From positions 2,914,001 through 2,978,000 of the forward strand of contig NZ_CP095413.1 in assembly GCF_023016285.1 (NCBI RefSeq): a DNA stretch of 64,000 nt, in the 5' to 3' direction. Below are positions 40,771 through 50,246 of the stretch, one piece after another. The position numbers and the translations under genes were made by a program. The notes under the pieces were generated by a model. The model was given only the letters and a program-made list of their open reading frames with translations, was not told where the DNA came from and did no database searches. Source of the stretch: Muricauda sp. SCSIO 64092 (lineage in GTDB: Bacteria; Bacteroidota; Bacteroidia; Flavobacteriales; Flavobacteriaceae). The stretch's first letter is position 1. Every line of letters starts with the position of its first letter.

Positions 40771-43656
40771 TTAGTTTCCAATCCAGGCAAAATCCGCTTC
40801 CACAATAGTAGAGCTGGTATATGCAGCGGCCTCGTTGGCATCTGCACCATCAACTTGTAATTCTGCAGGTCCGGAAGTACCTGTGAAATCAAATTGGTTG
40901 GCATAACCTGTTAAGGTCAAACCAGTTATAGTTGCTCCAGAGGCATTCTTCATTTGGATACCTACACCACCAACGGTGGAGATAGCTGTGAAATTGGTTA
41001 ACGTTGGATTTTCATTGACACCATCGGCTTCAATTGCAGTTGAGAAACCAGGAAGGGTATGCTTAACAAACGTATCGGCCAAAGTACCGTTCCAACCTTC
41101 AGTCCAATCGACCGAGTCATCCTCTAAGTCTTCGGCGTAAAAACCGGTTACATTAACTGTTCCACCAAAGAATTCAATACCATCATCGGAACCGCCTATA
41201 CAGGCTACGTTATCTATTGTGGTACCAGAACCAACGGCGTAAAGCGTTAAGCCATTAAACTGGGAATCTGCATTGATTTGAGCTCCGGTATCCCTTAGGA
41301 TCAAATAATCAATGTTACCGGAAGATTCAGTATCGTTGGTACCACCATACACTAAACCACCAACTTCCGCTGTGGCATTTTCACCTGCTGTGGTTGTAGC
41401 ATTACCACAAATCAATAATCCACCCCAAGCATCTCCGTCATCTGAACGCATTTCTACAGGATTGGCCATAGTTCCCTGAATATCAATTTGACCCCCTTGC
41501 AGTACGGCTAAATAGTTAGCGGTACCGGAAGCCGATACAATTTCAGTACCAGCGGGAATAGTTAAGGTTGCACCACCATTAACCAAAACTGGACCGCTAA
41601 TGGTGTACACGGTAGCGGCATCCAAAGTAGTATCAGCCGTAATGTTTGCAGGTAAAGCTTCCGAAGTTAAACCACCTGTGGCCCAAGCAAAGGCACTGGC
41701 ATTGGTTGGTGAAGATGCATATGCAGCATTGATTCCAGTATCGGCATCCGCGCCATCAATTTGTAGTTCAGCGGGGCCGGAAGTACCGGGGAAATCAAAT
41801 AAATCGTCAAAACCAGTGGCTGTAAAACCATTGATTGTTGCACCGGAAGCATTCTTCATTTGAATGGCCAAACCACCTGTGGATGATATTGCCGTAAAAT
41901 TGCTTATCGTAGGATTGTTGTTCACTCCATCCGCTTCAACTGCGGTAGAGAAGTTTTCAATGGTATTGACCACGTAGGCAACATCCAAAGTACCGTTCCA
42001 GCCCTCTGTCCAGTCGATGGCATCATCTTCAATGTTCTCGGCGTAGAAATTGGTTACGTTTACCGTACCGCCAAAGAACTCTATACCATCGTCCGCCCCT
42101 TCAATTACGGCAACATTATCAATCATTGTACCGGAACCTACGGCATACAAGGACAGACCGTTGAATTGGGAATCCGCATTAATTTGCGCCCCTGTGTTCC
42201 TTAGGATCAAATACTCAATACTACCGGAAGATTCGGTGTCGTTACTACCACCGTAAACCAGTCCACCAACTTCGGCAGTTACATTTTCACCAGCTGTAGT
42301 GGTAGCATTACCGCATACCAATAAACCACCCCAATCGCCACCATCATCGGAACGCATTTCTACAGGATTGGCCATGGTTCCCTGAATATTGATTTGACCA
42401 CCTTGCAATACTGCTAGATAATTGGCCGTACCGGACTCGGAAACGATTTGTGTTCCCGCTGGAATGGTCAAGGTAGCACCGCTGTTTACAAGCACAGCAC
42501 CACTAATGGTGTATTCCACAGCGGAATCCAGGGTTATATCACCGGTAATGTTAGCGGGTAACGCACTTCCAACAATGGCATCGGTAGCCCACGCAAACAA
42601 ACTTGCATTGGTTGGAGATGAAGAGTACACAGCATCATCAGCAGTATCCGCATCTGCCCCATCAATTTGCAATTCGGCAGGACCGGAAGTACCTGGAAAA
42701 TCAAATAGGTCGGAAAAACCAGTAGCGGAGAAGCCATTGATTGTTGCTCCGGAAGCATTTTTCATTTGAATGGCCAAACCTTCTTGGGACGATATTGCAG
42801 TTAAATTGTTTATGGTAGGATTGTTGTTTACCCCATCCGCTTCCACTGCAGTGGAGAAGCCTGCTACGGTATTGGTTACATAGGCGGTGTTAAGCGTTCC
42901 GCTCCAGCCCTCTGTCCAATCAATAGCGTCATCTAAATTATTCTCTAAATAAATGTTAGTGGCATTAACGGTACCACCAAAAAACTCAATCCCGTCATCC
43001 GTACCGTTTATTATGGCAACATTAGCAATGGTGGTTCCAGAACCTACGGCGTATAGTGAAAGACCATTAAACTGTGAGTCACCGGTAATTACGGCACCGG
43101 CATCCCTAATGATCAGGTAGTTAATGTTACCGGAAGAATCCGTATCGTCGGTTCCTCCATAAATAAGTCCTCCAACTTCAGCAGTTGCATTTTCGCCTGC
43201 AGTGGTGGTCGCGTTACCACACAGTAACAATCCACCCCAGGATCCTGCGTTACCATTAGATCGCATGATAACGGGATCGGAGGATGTACCTTGAATATCG
43301 ATACTACCACCTTGCAACACGGCCAAATAATTGCTGGAACCAACATTTGATACAATTTCCGTACCGGCAGGAATGGTCAAGGTTACCCCTGAAGCTACCA
43401 AAACCTCGCCATCAATAGTATACTGTTCCGTAGCATCCAATGTTGTATCTTCTTCAATAGTGCCCGAAAGGGTAGTAGTAGTGGGGCAAGCATTAGGACA
43501 GGACCCTCCACAATCAACCCCTTCTTCATCTCCATCCTGTACCTGGTTTGAGCAGGTATCTGGAGCAGGATCGTTATCATCATCATCGCTACACGCTGTA
43601 AACAAAACTCCAGCGAAAAGAGCTAGACCAAGAAATTTAATTAACGTTTTCATCAT
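40771..43656 (-). CDS. Secreted lipoprotein with three tandem beta-helix repeats, 961 aa
   Basis: A lipoprotein: the signal peptide ends in LFTACS, placing the lipidated Cys at residue 22, followed by an Asp-rich linker and a Cys-rich segment (GVDCGGSCPNAC). The rest is three repeats of about 300 residues starting near 61, 365 and 667. Each reads LTIPAGTEIVS ... NYLAVLQGG, then GLLLCGNATTTAGENATAEVGGL, DGIEFFGGTVN, and FPGTSGPAELQIDGADA. The regular short strands suggest a right-handed parallel beta-helix. It lies 9 bp after the TonB receptor, so it is probably its outer-surface partner in an operon. I recall similar proteins misannotated as multidrug transporters; nothing here supports that. 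Confidence 0.9.
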   Translation of the reverse strand: MMKTLIKFLGLALFAGVLFTACSDDDDNDPAPDTCSNQVQDGDEEGVDCGGSCPNACPTTTTLSGTIEEDTTLDATEQYTIDGEVLVASGVTLTIPAGTEIVSNVGSSNYLAVLQGGSIDIQGTSSDPVIMRSNGNAGSWGGLLLCGNATTTAGENATAEVGGLIYGGTDDTDSSGNINYLIIRDAGAVITGDSQFNGLSLYAVGSGTTIANVAIINGTDDGIEFFGGTVNATNIYLENNLDDAIDWTEGWSGTLNTAYVTNTVAGFSTAVEADGVNNNPTINNLTAISSQEGLAIQMKNASGATINGFSATGFSDLFDFPGTSGPAELQIDGADADTADDAVYSSSPTNASLFAWATDAIVGSALPANITGDITLDSAVEYTISGAVLVNSGATLTIPAGTQIVSESGTANYLAVLQGGQINIQGTMANPVEMRSDDGGDWGGLLVCGNATTTAGENVTAEVGGLVYGGSNDTESSGSIEYLILRNTGAQINADSQFNGLSLYAVGSGTMIDNVAVIEGADDGIEFFGGTVNVTNFYAENIEDDAIDWTEGWNGTLDVAYVVNTIENFSTAVEADGVNNNPTISNFTAISSTGGLAIQMKNASGATINGFTATGFDDLFDFPGTSGPAELQIDGADADTGINAAYASSPTNASAFAWATGGLTSEALPANITADTTLDAATVYTISGPVLVNGGATLTIPAGTEIVSASGTANYLAVLQGGQIDIQGTMANPVEMRSDDGDAWGGLLICGNATTTAGENATAEVGGLVYGGTNDTESSGNIDYLILRDTGAQINADSQFNGLTLYAVGSGTTIDNVACIGGSDDGIEFFGGTVNVTGFYAEDLEDDSVDWTEGWNGTLADTFVKHTLPGFSTAIEADGVNENPTLTNFTAISTVGGVGIQMKNASGATITGLTLTGYANQFDFTGTSGPAELQVDGADANEAAAYTSSTIVEADFAWIGN
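40774..43476 (-). repeat. Three tandem gene-internal repeats of about 900 bp
   Basis: Units at 42565-43476 (912 bp), 41659-42564 (906 bp) and 40774-41658 (885 bp) encode the three beta-helix modules. Protein identity between units 2 and 3 is visibly higher than with unit 1, suggesting successive duplication. Such long repeats can recombine to change copy number. Confidence 0.85.
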
Positions 43657-43665
43657 TTATTTAAT

Positions 43666-46545
43666 TTAGAATTTATAGTTGATACTTAAACTAGCGTTTA
43701 TCCCTCTGGTATAGGTCAGTACCTCTTCTTCCCTGGTACGGGTAGAGACATCAGGTTCGTCCGAAACCAATTGGGTACGACGGACAACCGGATTTAAAAG
43801 GTTTTTGGCGGAAGCCCCTATACTTAAATGTTCATTGATATCTTTTGTGAATATGAAATCCAACACGACAACACCATTTTCAATAATCTCACCGTTAAAA
43901 TTGGTGTCCTCCAAACGTACCCCATCCGTGTCAAGAGGGCTTTGGGCCCTAGGCGCTCCCAAGGCAAAAATCCTGTCCGATGCATAATTGCCCGAAATGG
44001 TAAATTCGTACGGAAATTCGTTCCCTGTATTTAGGGTCAAAGCAACATTGGTAGTCCAATCCGAGGCACCTTCCAAACCAATTTCATCCAGTCCCCTGTA
44101 TCGGAAAGTCCGTCGACTATTATTTACGTTTCGGCCATCCTGCCTTAAATCTTGTTTGTGATCTATGTAGGACAAATTTCCTGATACCCTTAAACTGGGT
44201 AATGAGTCCCTTGACTTGATCAGATCCAATCTGGTTTCCAGTTCCACTCCAAGCACTCTGGCATTATCACTTGTGTTGAAAAAAGAAAATCGGTTTGATC
44301 CGCCCCCAAAAATCAAGGACTTGTTTATGGGGTCCTGAATATTTTTGTAATAGGTTGTTAAGGATAAAAGTTGACTTGCACTTGGGAAAAATTCAAATTT
44401 CAAATCCACATTGGCACTGGTGGATGCCTCTAAAAAGACATTACCCCGTTCAATTAGTCCTATGGCAGAGATATACTCAAAAGGGGCGATTTCCTTAAAT
44501 TCCGGTAAGGTCTGACTTAAACTGCCCGCGAGCCTAAGTGCCATCTTATCATTTAAATCGTATTTCAAATTGAGGGCAGGATACAATCGCTCATAAGACT
44601 GATTTGAAGATCCTATCCTTGGCTGAAAAGTTACGGGGTCTATAAAATTGGTGACGTCAAACTCAACATCAATCTCATCACTTTGAAAACGTAGACCTAC
44701 CTCCGCCGTAAGCTTACCAAAAACACCTACAAAATCCACGTAACCCGCATAGGAGGTCAATTCTGCATCATAGTTGTCAAATTGGGATGTGAGCGTTAAC
44801 AATTCGGCATCAATATTTTGTTGTGTAAATACTTCGGTCAAATTGTCTATTGAAGTGGGATTCAAAGTACCTCTTGAGCTGTCGTCAAAACCTTCGAATA
44901 CGGAGTTGAACTCCCTTTGTTTGAACCTTCCATCACCGCCAAAACTTATTTTATAAATGGCATCACCGTCCTCATTCTTCTTTAAGGTGATGGCGTCGCT
45001 AATACGTCCATTGTATTCTTCGTCCAAAATTTCCTGTGAGGTCTTACGTTGTTGTAAAGCCCCCACATTTCCCAACTGTATTTGTCCTTGGGGAATACCT
45101 AGGGTCTCATCTTCATTCATTATGTTCACCTCGTTTCTAATACGATTGGGTTCATCAGCAGCCAACCTATTATAGCCCATGGCCCAATCCAAGGTGTTAT
45201 TTTCAGATATATTGTGTGTTCCCAAAAGCTGTGCTATGGACAGGAAGGTGTTTTTAATATTTTGATCCCTAACAAATTGAAAGCCACGTTCCTCTGGAGA
45301 CAATTCCTCAAATATTACGGCCCCTCCACTTCTACCGGCCTCATAGGTCTCCTCAAATACCTTGCTAATGGCAAAAGTGTTAAAGCGTAACCTATTGGCA
45401 TCATTTATTCTATACTGTGCCGTTAGGATACCACTGGTATTCACGGTGCGTCTCCAAAACCTATTGTCGCCGTCCGGAACGGAATCATTGCGTTGCCCCC
45501 TATCAAATTCAAGGAACAATCCTTCACGATATTCGTGGTCTACAGATTGTCCTCCCGCAAAGTACACACGGAATTTCCCCTCTTTGTCCACATAGCCACC
45601 TGCATTAAAGCCAAAAGAATAGTTTAAGGGAACATCAACGGTTTGTGTATTCCAACTTTGGCCCGTTAAGGCGTTCTGCAAGTTGCTGTTCTGAAATGGT
45701 CTTGAGAAAATTCCCTGACTAATATCACTGTTAACTGCGGTGACCTTAAAATCGTCATAAACAGATTCCGCATTGGTATTGATACCACCGCCAAAACTTA
45801 TACCAAAATCACTTCTGGAAGTAACATCCTTAGAGGCTATATTGATGTTTCCAGATGCCTGATCTGCAGAATTGTTGGGAGCAAAGGTTTTGCTTATAGA
45901 TACATTCTGGATAAATCTGGAAGGCATCAAGGAAAGATCTATATTCTTTTTGTCGATATTATCTGAAGGCACGGGCAAACCGTTTAAGGTGGTTGTTAGG
46001 TATCTGTCACCTAAACCCCTAACATAGATTTGACCGGAACCTTCGGATTTGGAGACCCCGGAAATTTTGGTGGTAGCGGCAGAAGCATCCGAAACACCGA
46101 GTCTGCTCAGTTGTTCCGCACCTATACTTTCAACCACGGTCACCGCCTTTTTTTGGTCCAATAAAAGGGCGACTTCGGAATCTTTCCGTGCAACGGTGGT
46201 TACGACCACTTCGTCCAGTTGAAACTCCCCACCTGCACTCATGGGAACATCAACATTGGTTACTTTTCCCGCCTCTACAACTACATTGGGAATTTCAATG
46301 GTTTCATAACCCAAAAAGCTATAGGACACGGTATAGGTGCCTGGTTCCAAGCCAGAAATCTCATACAGTCCGTCAAAATCAGAAGTGGTCCCTGTGGTTG
46401 TGCCTTTTATCAGTACGTTGGCGAATGGAAGTGGGTCATTGTTTGCCTCTTTATCAGTAAGTTTTCCGATGATGCTTCCAGTAGTTTCTTGAGCATTGGT
46501 CACACTTAAAAAAAGCATGGCAAAAATCATCAAATAAAATCTCAT
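43666..46545 (-). CDS. TonB-dependent receptor with carboxypeptidase-like N-terminal domain
   Basis: A 959-residue outer-membrane receptor. A signal peptide (MRFYLMIFAMLFLSVTNAQ) precedes a carboxypeptidase-D regulatory-like domain (TGSIIGKLTDKEANNDPLP to FLGYETIEIPNVVV), a TonB-box-like strand (LDEVVVTT), the plug (LGVSDASAATTKISGVSKS, GLGDRYLTTTLNGLPVPS) and a 22-strand barrel ending ASLSINYKF. The lipoprotein gene follows after 9 bp, and no SusD partner is present. It is divergent from a PhoB/PhoR-like system, suggesting regulation by it. Substrate unknown; phosphate-containing compounds are an inference. Confidence 0.93.
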   Translation of the reverse strand: MRFYLMIFAMLFLSVTNAQETTGSIIGKLTDKEANNDPLPFANVLIKGTTTGTTSDFDGLYEISGLEPGTYTVSYSFLGYETIEIPNVVVEAGKVTNVDVPMSAGGEFQLDEVVVTTVARKDSEVALLLDQKKAVTVVESIGAEQLSRLGVSDASAATTKISGVSKSEGSGQIYVRGLGDRYLTTTLNGLPVPSDNIDKKNIDLSLMPSRFIQNVSISKTFAPNNSADQASGNINIASKDVTSRSDFGISFGGGINTNAESVYDDFKVTAVNSDISQGIFSRPFQNSNLQNALTGQSWNTQTVDVPLNYSFGFNAGGYVDKEGKFRVYFAGGQSVDHEYREGLFLEFDRGQRNDSVPDGDNRFWRRTVNTSGILTAQYRINDANRLRFNTFAISKVFEETYEAGRSGGAVIFEELSPEERGFQFVRDQNIKNTFLSIAQLLGTHNISENNTLDWAMGYNRLAADEPNRIRNEVNIMNEDETLGIPQGQIQLGNVGALQQRKTSQEILDEEYNGRISDAITLKKNEDGDAIYKISFGGDGRFKQREFNSVFEGFDDSSRGTLNPTSIDNLTEVFTQQNIDAELLTLTSQFDNYDAELTSYAGYVDFVGVFGKLTAEVGLRFQSDEIDVEFDVTNFIDPVTFQPRIGSSNQSYERLYPALNLKYDLNDKMALRLAGSLSQTLPEFKEIAPFEYISAIGLIERGNVFLEASTSANVDLKFEFFPSASQLLSLTTYYKNIQDPINKSLIFGGGSNRFSFFNTSDNARVLGVELETRLDLIKSRDSLPSLRVSGNLSYIDHKQDLRQDGRNVNNSRRTFRYRGLDEIGLEGASDWTTNVALTLNTGNEFPYEFTISGNYASDRIFALGAPRAQSPLDTDGVRLEDTNFNGEIIENGVVVLDFIFTKDINEHLSIGASAKNLLNPVVRRTQLVSDEPDVSTRTREEEVLTYTRGINASLSINYKF

Positions 46546-46721
46546 TGTCCGTCAAGTGTTTGGCGCAAAGAACGTCTGCTGCTGTAAAAGCGATGTTACG
46601 CGTACGTTAATAGTTTATTTCAGAAGCATTACCATAATGTTATGACTTTAAATCAATGTTAAGCCTTTAAGGGGTTATTGTATTATCTTTACATTTGGGC
46701 GAATAACTATTTTTTCCAACG
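46546..46721. promoter_or_regulatory. Divergent control region between TonB receptor and PhoB-like genes
   Basis: A 176-bp space. TACATTTG at 46690-46697 fits the -7 box for the response regulator gene. A palindrome CATAA-TG-TTATG lies at 46633-46644. AACATT occurs twice, 19 bp apart, on the minus strand toward the receptor gene. A PhoB-type regulator binds direct repeats, so these are candidate sites; no exact E. coli-type Pho box is seen. Confidence 0.4.
46690..46697 (+). promoter_or_regulatory. Putative -7 box for the PhoB-like gene
   Basis: TACATTTG, 24 bases before the ATG at 46722, matches TAnnTTTG. Confidence 0.5.
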
Positions 46722-47408
46722 ATGAAAACAAAGGATATAAAGATACTTTTGGTCGATGATGAACCCGATATCCTTGAGATTGTAAACTACAATCTTGCTT
46801 CAGAGGGATATGAGGTTTTTACCGCAAAAAACGGGGTTGAAGCCGTGGCCAAAGCAAAAAAGAAACAGCCCCATTTGATTATCTTGGATGTGATGATGCC
46901 AGAAATGGACGGGATAGAGGCATGTGAGATCATGCGAAGTACACCCGGTCTGGAAAATACCATTATTTCCTTTTTAACGGCAAGGGGAGAGGACTATTCC
47001 CAAGTGGCCGGTTTTGATGCCGGTGCCGATGATTACATTACCAAACCCATTAAGCCAAAAGTTTTGGTGAGTAAGGTAAAGGCCTTGTTGCGAAGGTTGA
47101 AAGAGGACAAAAATGAAGTTGAGGATATTGTAAAAGTGGGCAATATTGTTATTAATAGGGAAGAGTATAAGGTTGTCAATGATGGTAAGGAAATCGTTTT
47201 GCCCAGAAAGGAATTTGAGCTTTTGGCACTATTGACCTCAAAGCCGAGCAAAGTATTTAAGCGAGAGGTGATCTTGGATAAGGTTTGGGGCAATGAAGTA
47301 GTGGTAGGTGGACGTACCATTGATGTCCATATTAGAAAATTACGGGAGAAAATTGGGGACCATCACTTTAAAACCGTCAAAGGCGTTGGCTATAAGTTTG
47401 TGCTGTAA
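46722..47408 (+). CDS. Response regulator, OmpR/PhoB family
   Basis: A 228-residue two-component regulator. The receiver domain has the acidic pair VDDEPD at 11-16, the phosphorylated Asp56 in LIILDVMMPEMDG, and Lys in TKPIKPKVL. The C-terminal winged helix begins near residue 135 (VINREEYKVVNDGKEIVLPRKE) and ends GDHHFKTVKGVGYKFVL, typical of PhoB/KdpE-like proteins. Its stop overlaps the kinase start by one base, so the two are translationally coupled. The target is probably the divergent TonB receptor operon. Confidence 0.94.
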   Translation: MKTKDIKILLVDDEPDILEIVNYNLASEGYEVFTAKNGVEAVAKAKKKQPHLIILDVMMPEMDGIEACEIMRSTPGLENTIISFLTARGEDYSQVAGFDAGADDYITKPIKPKVLVSKVKALLRRLKEDKNEVEDIVKVGNIVINREEYKVVNDGKEIVLPRKEFELLALLTSKPSKVFKREVILDKVWGNEVVVGGRTIDVHIRKLREKIGDHHFKTVKGVGYKFVL

Positions 47409-48463
47409 TGGCCGTTGCGATTAAAAAATCCTATCGTTTTGCGATACGTTCTTCCCTGTTTATTTCCATTTCACTTACGGTAGTAGTCGTTCTGCTACTA
47501 TATCTCTCCAATAATTTGGTCTGGCACGTTCCGGTAACCTTTTTGGTGATTTCCTTTTTATGTTCCTTTTTTATTATTCAATCCCGAGTGGAACGCTTTA
47601 TCTATAAGCGTGTCAAAAAGATTTATGATGATGTTTCGCTCTTGGAGTCGTCATCGTTCTCCTCCAAGCCCATTACTACGGATATGAAAACCCTTACGGA
47701 GGAAATAGAAAAATTTGCCAAGGATAAAAAGGTCGAGATAGATACGCTAAAGATCCGGGAGGAATACCGAAGGGACTTTCTGGGCAACGTCTCCCATGAA
47801 CTCAAGACCCCGCTTTTTACCGTACAAGGTTATATTTTGACACTCCTGGATGGCGCCATCAGAGACAAAAGGGTCAGCGAAAAATATCTAAAAAGGGCAA
47901 GCAAAGGTGTTGAACGCCTCATTTACATTGTCAAGGATTTGGATATGATCACCAAACTGGAGTCTGGTGATATGAATCTGAAAAAAGAAGAATTTGATAT
48001 CATTGAACTTATACGGAACGTATTTGAACTGTTGGAGATGCGAGCCGCAAAAAAGGAAATCGCTTTAACGTTTGATATGGAATATGATGATCCAATAATG
48101 GTGATTGGGGATTCTGAAAAAATACAACAGGTACTGTCCAATCTTTTGGTAAATTCCATTAAATATGGGCACACGAACGGCACTACGGAAGTAAGTGTTG
48201 AAAATTTGATCAAAAACCGGGTTATCGTACGGGTAACCGATAATGGTGAAGGAATTCCCAAACAGCATATCCCCAGGTTGTTTGAACGTTTTTATAGAGT
48301 GGATCAAAGTGGCAGCCGAAAAGAAGGTGGCTCAGGACTGGGATTGGCGATCGTAAAGCATATTATTGAGGCCCACGGTGAAAAAATCTATGTGGAGAGC
48401 GAGGTGGATGTAGGCTCGGAATTTTCCTTCACTTTGGAAAAAGCTTCAAAAAGCGAAGTATAA
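47408..48463 (+). CDS. Sensor histidine kinase, PhoR-like
   Basis: A 351-residue membrane sensor. Two adjacent membrane segments (about 17-58) leave almost no periplasmic domain, like PhoR, followed by a linker, the H-box FLGNVSHELKTPLFTVQGYI with phospho-accepting His130, and a HATPase domain with N box (QVLSNLLVNSIKYG), G1 (DNGEGIP) and G2 (GGSGLGLAI). The lack of an external sensory loop suggests signalling through a partner protein. The 3' end overlaps the convergent glycosyltransferase gene by 76 bp. Confidence 0.94.
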   Translation: MAVAIKKSYRFAIRSSLFISISLTVVVVLLLYLSNNLVWHVPVTFLVISFLCSFFIIQSRVERFIYKRVKKIYDDVSLLESSSFSSKPITTDMKTLTEEIEKFAKDKKVEIDTLKIREEYRRDFLGNVSHELKTPLFTVQGYILTLLDGAIRDKRVSEKYLKRASKGVERLIYIVKDLDMITKLESGDMNLKKEEFDIIELIRNVFELLEMRAAKKEIALTFDMEYDDPIMVIGDSEKIQQVLSNLLVNSIKYGHTNGTTEVSVENLIKNRVIVRVTDNGEGIPKQHIPRLFERFYRVDQSGSRKEGGSGLGLAIVKHIIEAHGEKIYVESEVDVGSEFSFTLEKASKSEV

Positions 48464-49500
48464 TCAACACTTTTTTCAACGTTGTTCAATCCGGAATAGT
48501 CCCTTATCCTATTTAAATCCCCAACCTGGAACTCTTCTTGTTTTGCATAAGGGAATATGCCTTTTTTGTCCAGTCGTTTGGCCAGATATTCTTGCTCGTA
48601 TTGTCCGGGAGTTGGAATAAAGAAAGCTTTCTTTTCCAATTTGGCCAAATCCATAATGGTGGTATATCCGGAGCGGGATAGGACAAGTTCACTGGAATTT
48701 AGGGCCTCTTCCAATTGTTCGGACTGCATAAAATTGCAAATGGTGATCTGGCCATTTTTTAAGGCCATGGTTTCCGAGGTTTGTTGTTCTTCAATTTTAC
48801 CTTTTACAAAGAGGACATTTCCAGAAAATGCCTTTAACTCTTTAAGGAGTTTTTTGGCCAGTAGGCCCCTTTGTGGCTCAGGTCCGGAAAGGAGTACCAT
48901 TAAGTCGTACTTTTTGGGGAGTTCCTTTTTTTGGAACCTGCTCAATGGCCCCAAATATTTTATATCGAGTTTGGATTTTTTTAGATGTCCCAATCTACCG
49001 GTGAGGTTGGGTTTTCCTGCCGTGTCCGGAACCCAACAGGCATTGAATTTTTTGACTATGCCCTGGTGCATTTTTGAACTCAGCCATGTGGTGTTCCCGG
49101 AAAGGACATTTAACTGATGGGTAATAAAAACACAGGGTACCTTTTTGGAGTATACACCCAATCGATTATCAGAAATAATACCATCAATGCTATATTTCTT
49201 TACAATCCGTTTAATTTCCTTTTTCTCTTTGGCCATGGCCTTGAGCACCTTTGGGGAATCCCAGATCATTTTCAATTTGAAATTTTTCCCTTTTTGGGCA
49301 TACTCAATTTTGTAGGAGGGCAGCTCCAAGGATTTCAGTGAAGGAAATTCTTTTTGCAATAGGGAAAGTGCAACGCCATCTGAAGCGATAATGGGTTCAA
49401 ATCCGTTGTTCTTCAATGCTTCGATTATGGGAATACAACGGGTTGCATGTCCCAATCCCCAATTCAATGGGGCTACGAGTATTCGTTTTTGGTCAGGCAT
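48388..49500 (-). CDS. Glycosyltransferase of the MurG/GT28-like type
   Basis: A 370-residue protein of GT-B fold. The N-terminus ILVAPLNWGLGHATRCIPII has the GLGHxxR motif of this family. The C-terminal half carries the donor-binding region (YDLMVLLSGPEPQRGLLAKKLL and SSELVLSRSGYTTIMDLAKL), typical of UDP-sugar transferases related to MurG. Acceptor unknown. The last 25 codons (FEAFSKVKENSEP tail) extend over the end of the PhoR-like gene on the opposite strand, a 76-bp overlap. The family usually ends near the beginning of this overlap, so the tail may be an extension after loss of an earlier stop. Confidence 0.85.
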   Translation of the reverse strand: MPDQKRILVAPLNWGLGHATRCIPIIEALKNNGFEPIIASDGVALSLLQKEFPSLKSLELPSYKIEYAQKGKNFKLKMIWDSPKVLKAMAKEKKEIKRIVKKYSIDGIISDNRLGVYSKKVPCVFITHQLNVLSGNTTWLSSKMHQGIVKKFNACWVPDTAGKPNLTGRLGHLKKSKLDIKYLGPLSRFQKKELPKKYDLMVLLSGPEPQRGLLAKKLLKELKAFSGNVLFVKGKIEEQQTSETMALKNGQITICNFMQSEQLEEALNSSELVLSRSGYTTIMDLAKLEKKAFFIPTPGQYEQEYLAKRLDKKGIFPYAKQEEFQVGDLNRIRDYSGLNNVEKSVDYTSLFEAFSKVKENSEPTSTSLST

Positions 49501-49571
49501 AATTTACAAAGAAACGATGTCTTTCCTGGATGTAGATTTCCTTAGTTTTGCCAAAACTTTAAGTTTTTGTT

Positions 49572-50243
49572 TTGGGCAGTAAGAATAAGTTAAAGCGCTT
49601 TGCGGAGAATGAGACATTTCCCAATGTGATCCAACCCAAACGGGTTGAGGTCATGGAAGGATTTCATTTAAAAGGAAAGTGGGCAGGACATTTTGGTAAC
49701 GGCAACCCTATTGTACTGGAACTGGGTTGTGGAAAAGGGGAATATACCGTGGGATTGGCCAAACGGAATCCCAAAAAAAACTTTATCGGAATCGATATTA
49801 AAGGTGCCCGATTCTGGCGGGGAGCCAAGACTGCCCTGGAAGATAATGTGACCAACGCCGCTTTTTTAAGGACCCAAATTGAACTTATAGATTTCATGTT
49901 CGAAGAAAATGAAGTATCCGAAATTTGGATTACTTTCCCTGATCCCCAAATCAAATACAAACGGACAAAACACCGGTTGACCAACAAGATTTTCCTAAAT
50001 AAGTACCGAACCATTTTAAAACCAATGGGAACGGTCCATTTAAAAACGGACAGCGAGTTCATGCATGGCTATACCTTGGGCCTGTTACACGGTTTGGGCT
50101 GCACGGTTATCTACGCCAATCATGATGTGTACAAAAATGAAGGGTGCCCGGAAGAAGTTTTGGAAATCCAGACTTTTTATGAAAATCAGTATCTTGATGA
50201 AGGGAAACCCATAACCTATATTCAATTTAGACTGACCAACTAA
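49572..50243 (+). CDS. trmB: tRNA (guanine-N7-)-methyltransferase
   Basis: Methylates guanine 46 in the variable loop of tRNA using S-adenosylmethionine. 223 residues, normal length. The SAM-binding motif LELGCGKGEYTVGLA is at about residues 53-67, the post-motif FIGIDIKGARFWRGAK follows, and WITFPDPQIKYKRTKHR is diagnostic of TrmB. The start is TTG at 49572 (MGSKNKLKRF), the only start giving the standard N-terminus. It begins a three-gene unit with LysE and the alkyltransferase-like gene. Confidence 0.95.
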   Translation: MGSKNKLKRFAENETFPNVIQPKRVEVMEGFHLKGKWAGHFGNGNPIVLELGCGKGEYTVGLAKRNPKKNFIGIDIKGARFWRGAKTALEDNVTNAAFLRTQIELIDFMFEENEVSEIWITFPDPQIKYKRTKHRLTNKIFLNKYRTILKPMGTVHLKTDSEFMHGYTLGLLHGLGCTVIYANHDVYKNEGCPEEVLEIQTFYENQYLDEGKPITYIQFRLTN

Positions 50244-50246
50244 ATA

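Noticed and set aside
41600..42769. Plus-strand ORFs of 87, 68 and 115 codons opposite the beta-helix repeats
   Set aside because: They occur at equivalent positions in each repeat and are antisense shadows of the lipoprotein coding sequence.
43666..46545. SusC/SusD polysaccharide utilisation locus
   Set aside because: The receptor has a SusC-like plan, but no SusD-like gene or glycoside hydrolase lies nearby; the downstream partner is a beta-helix lipoprotein.
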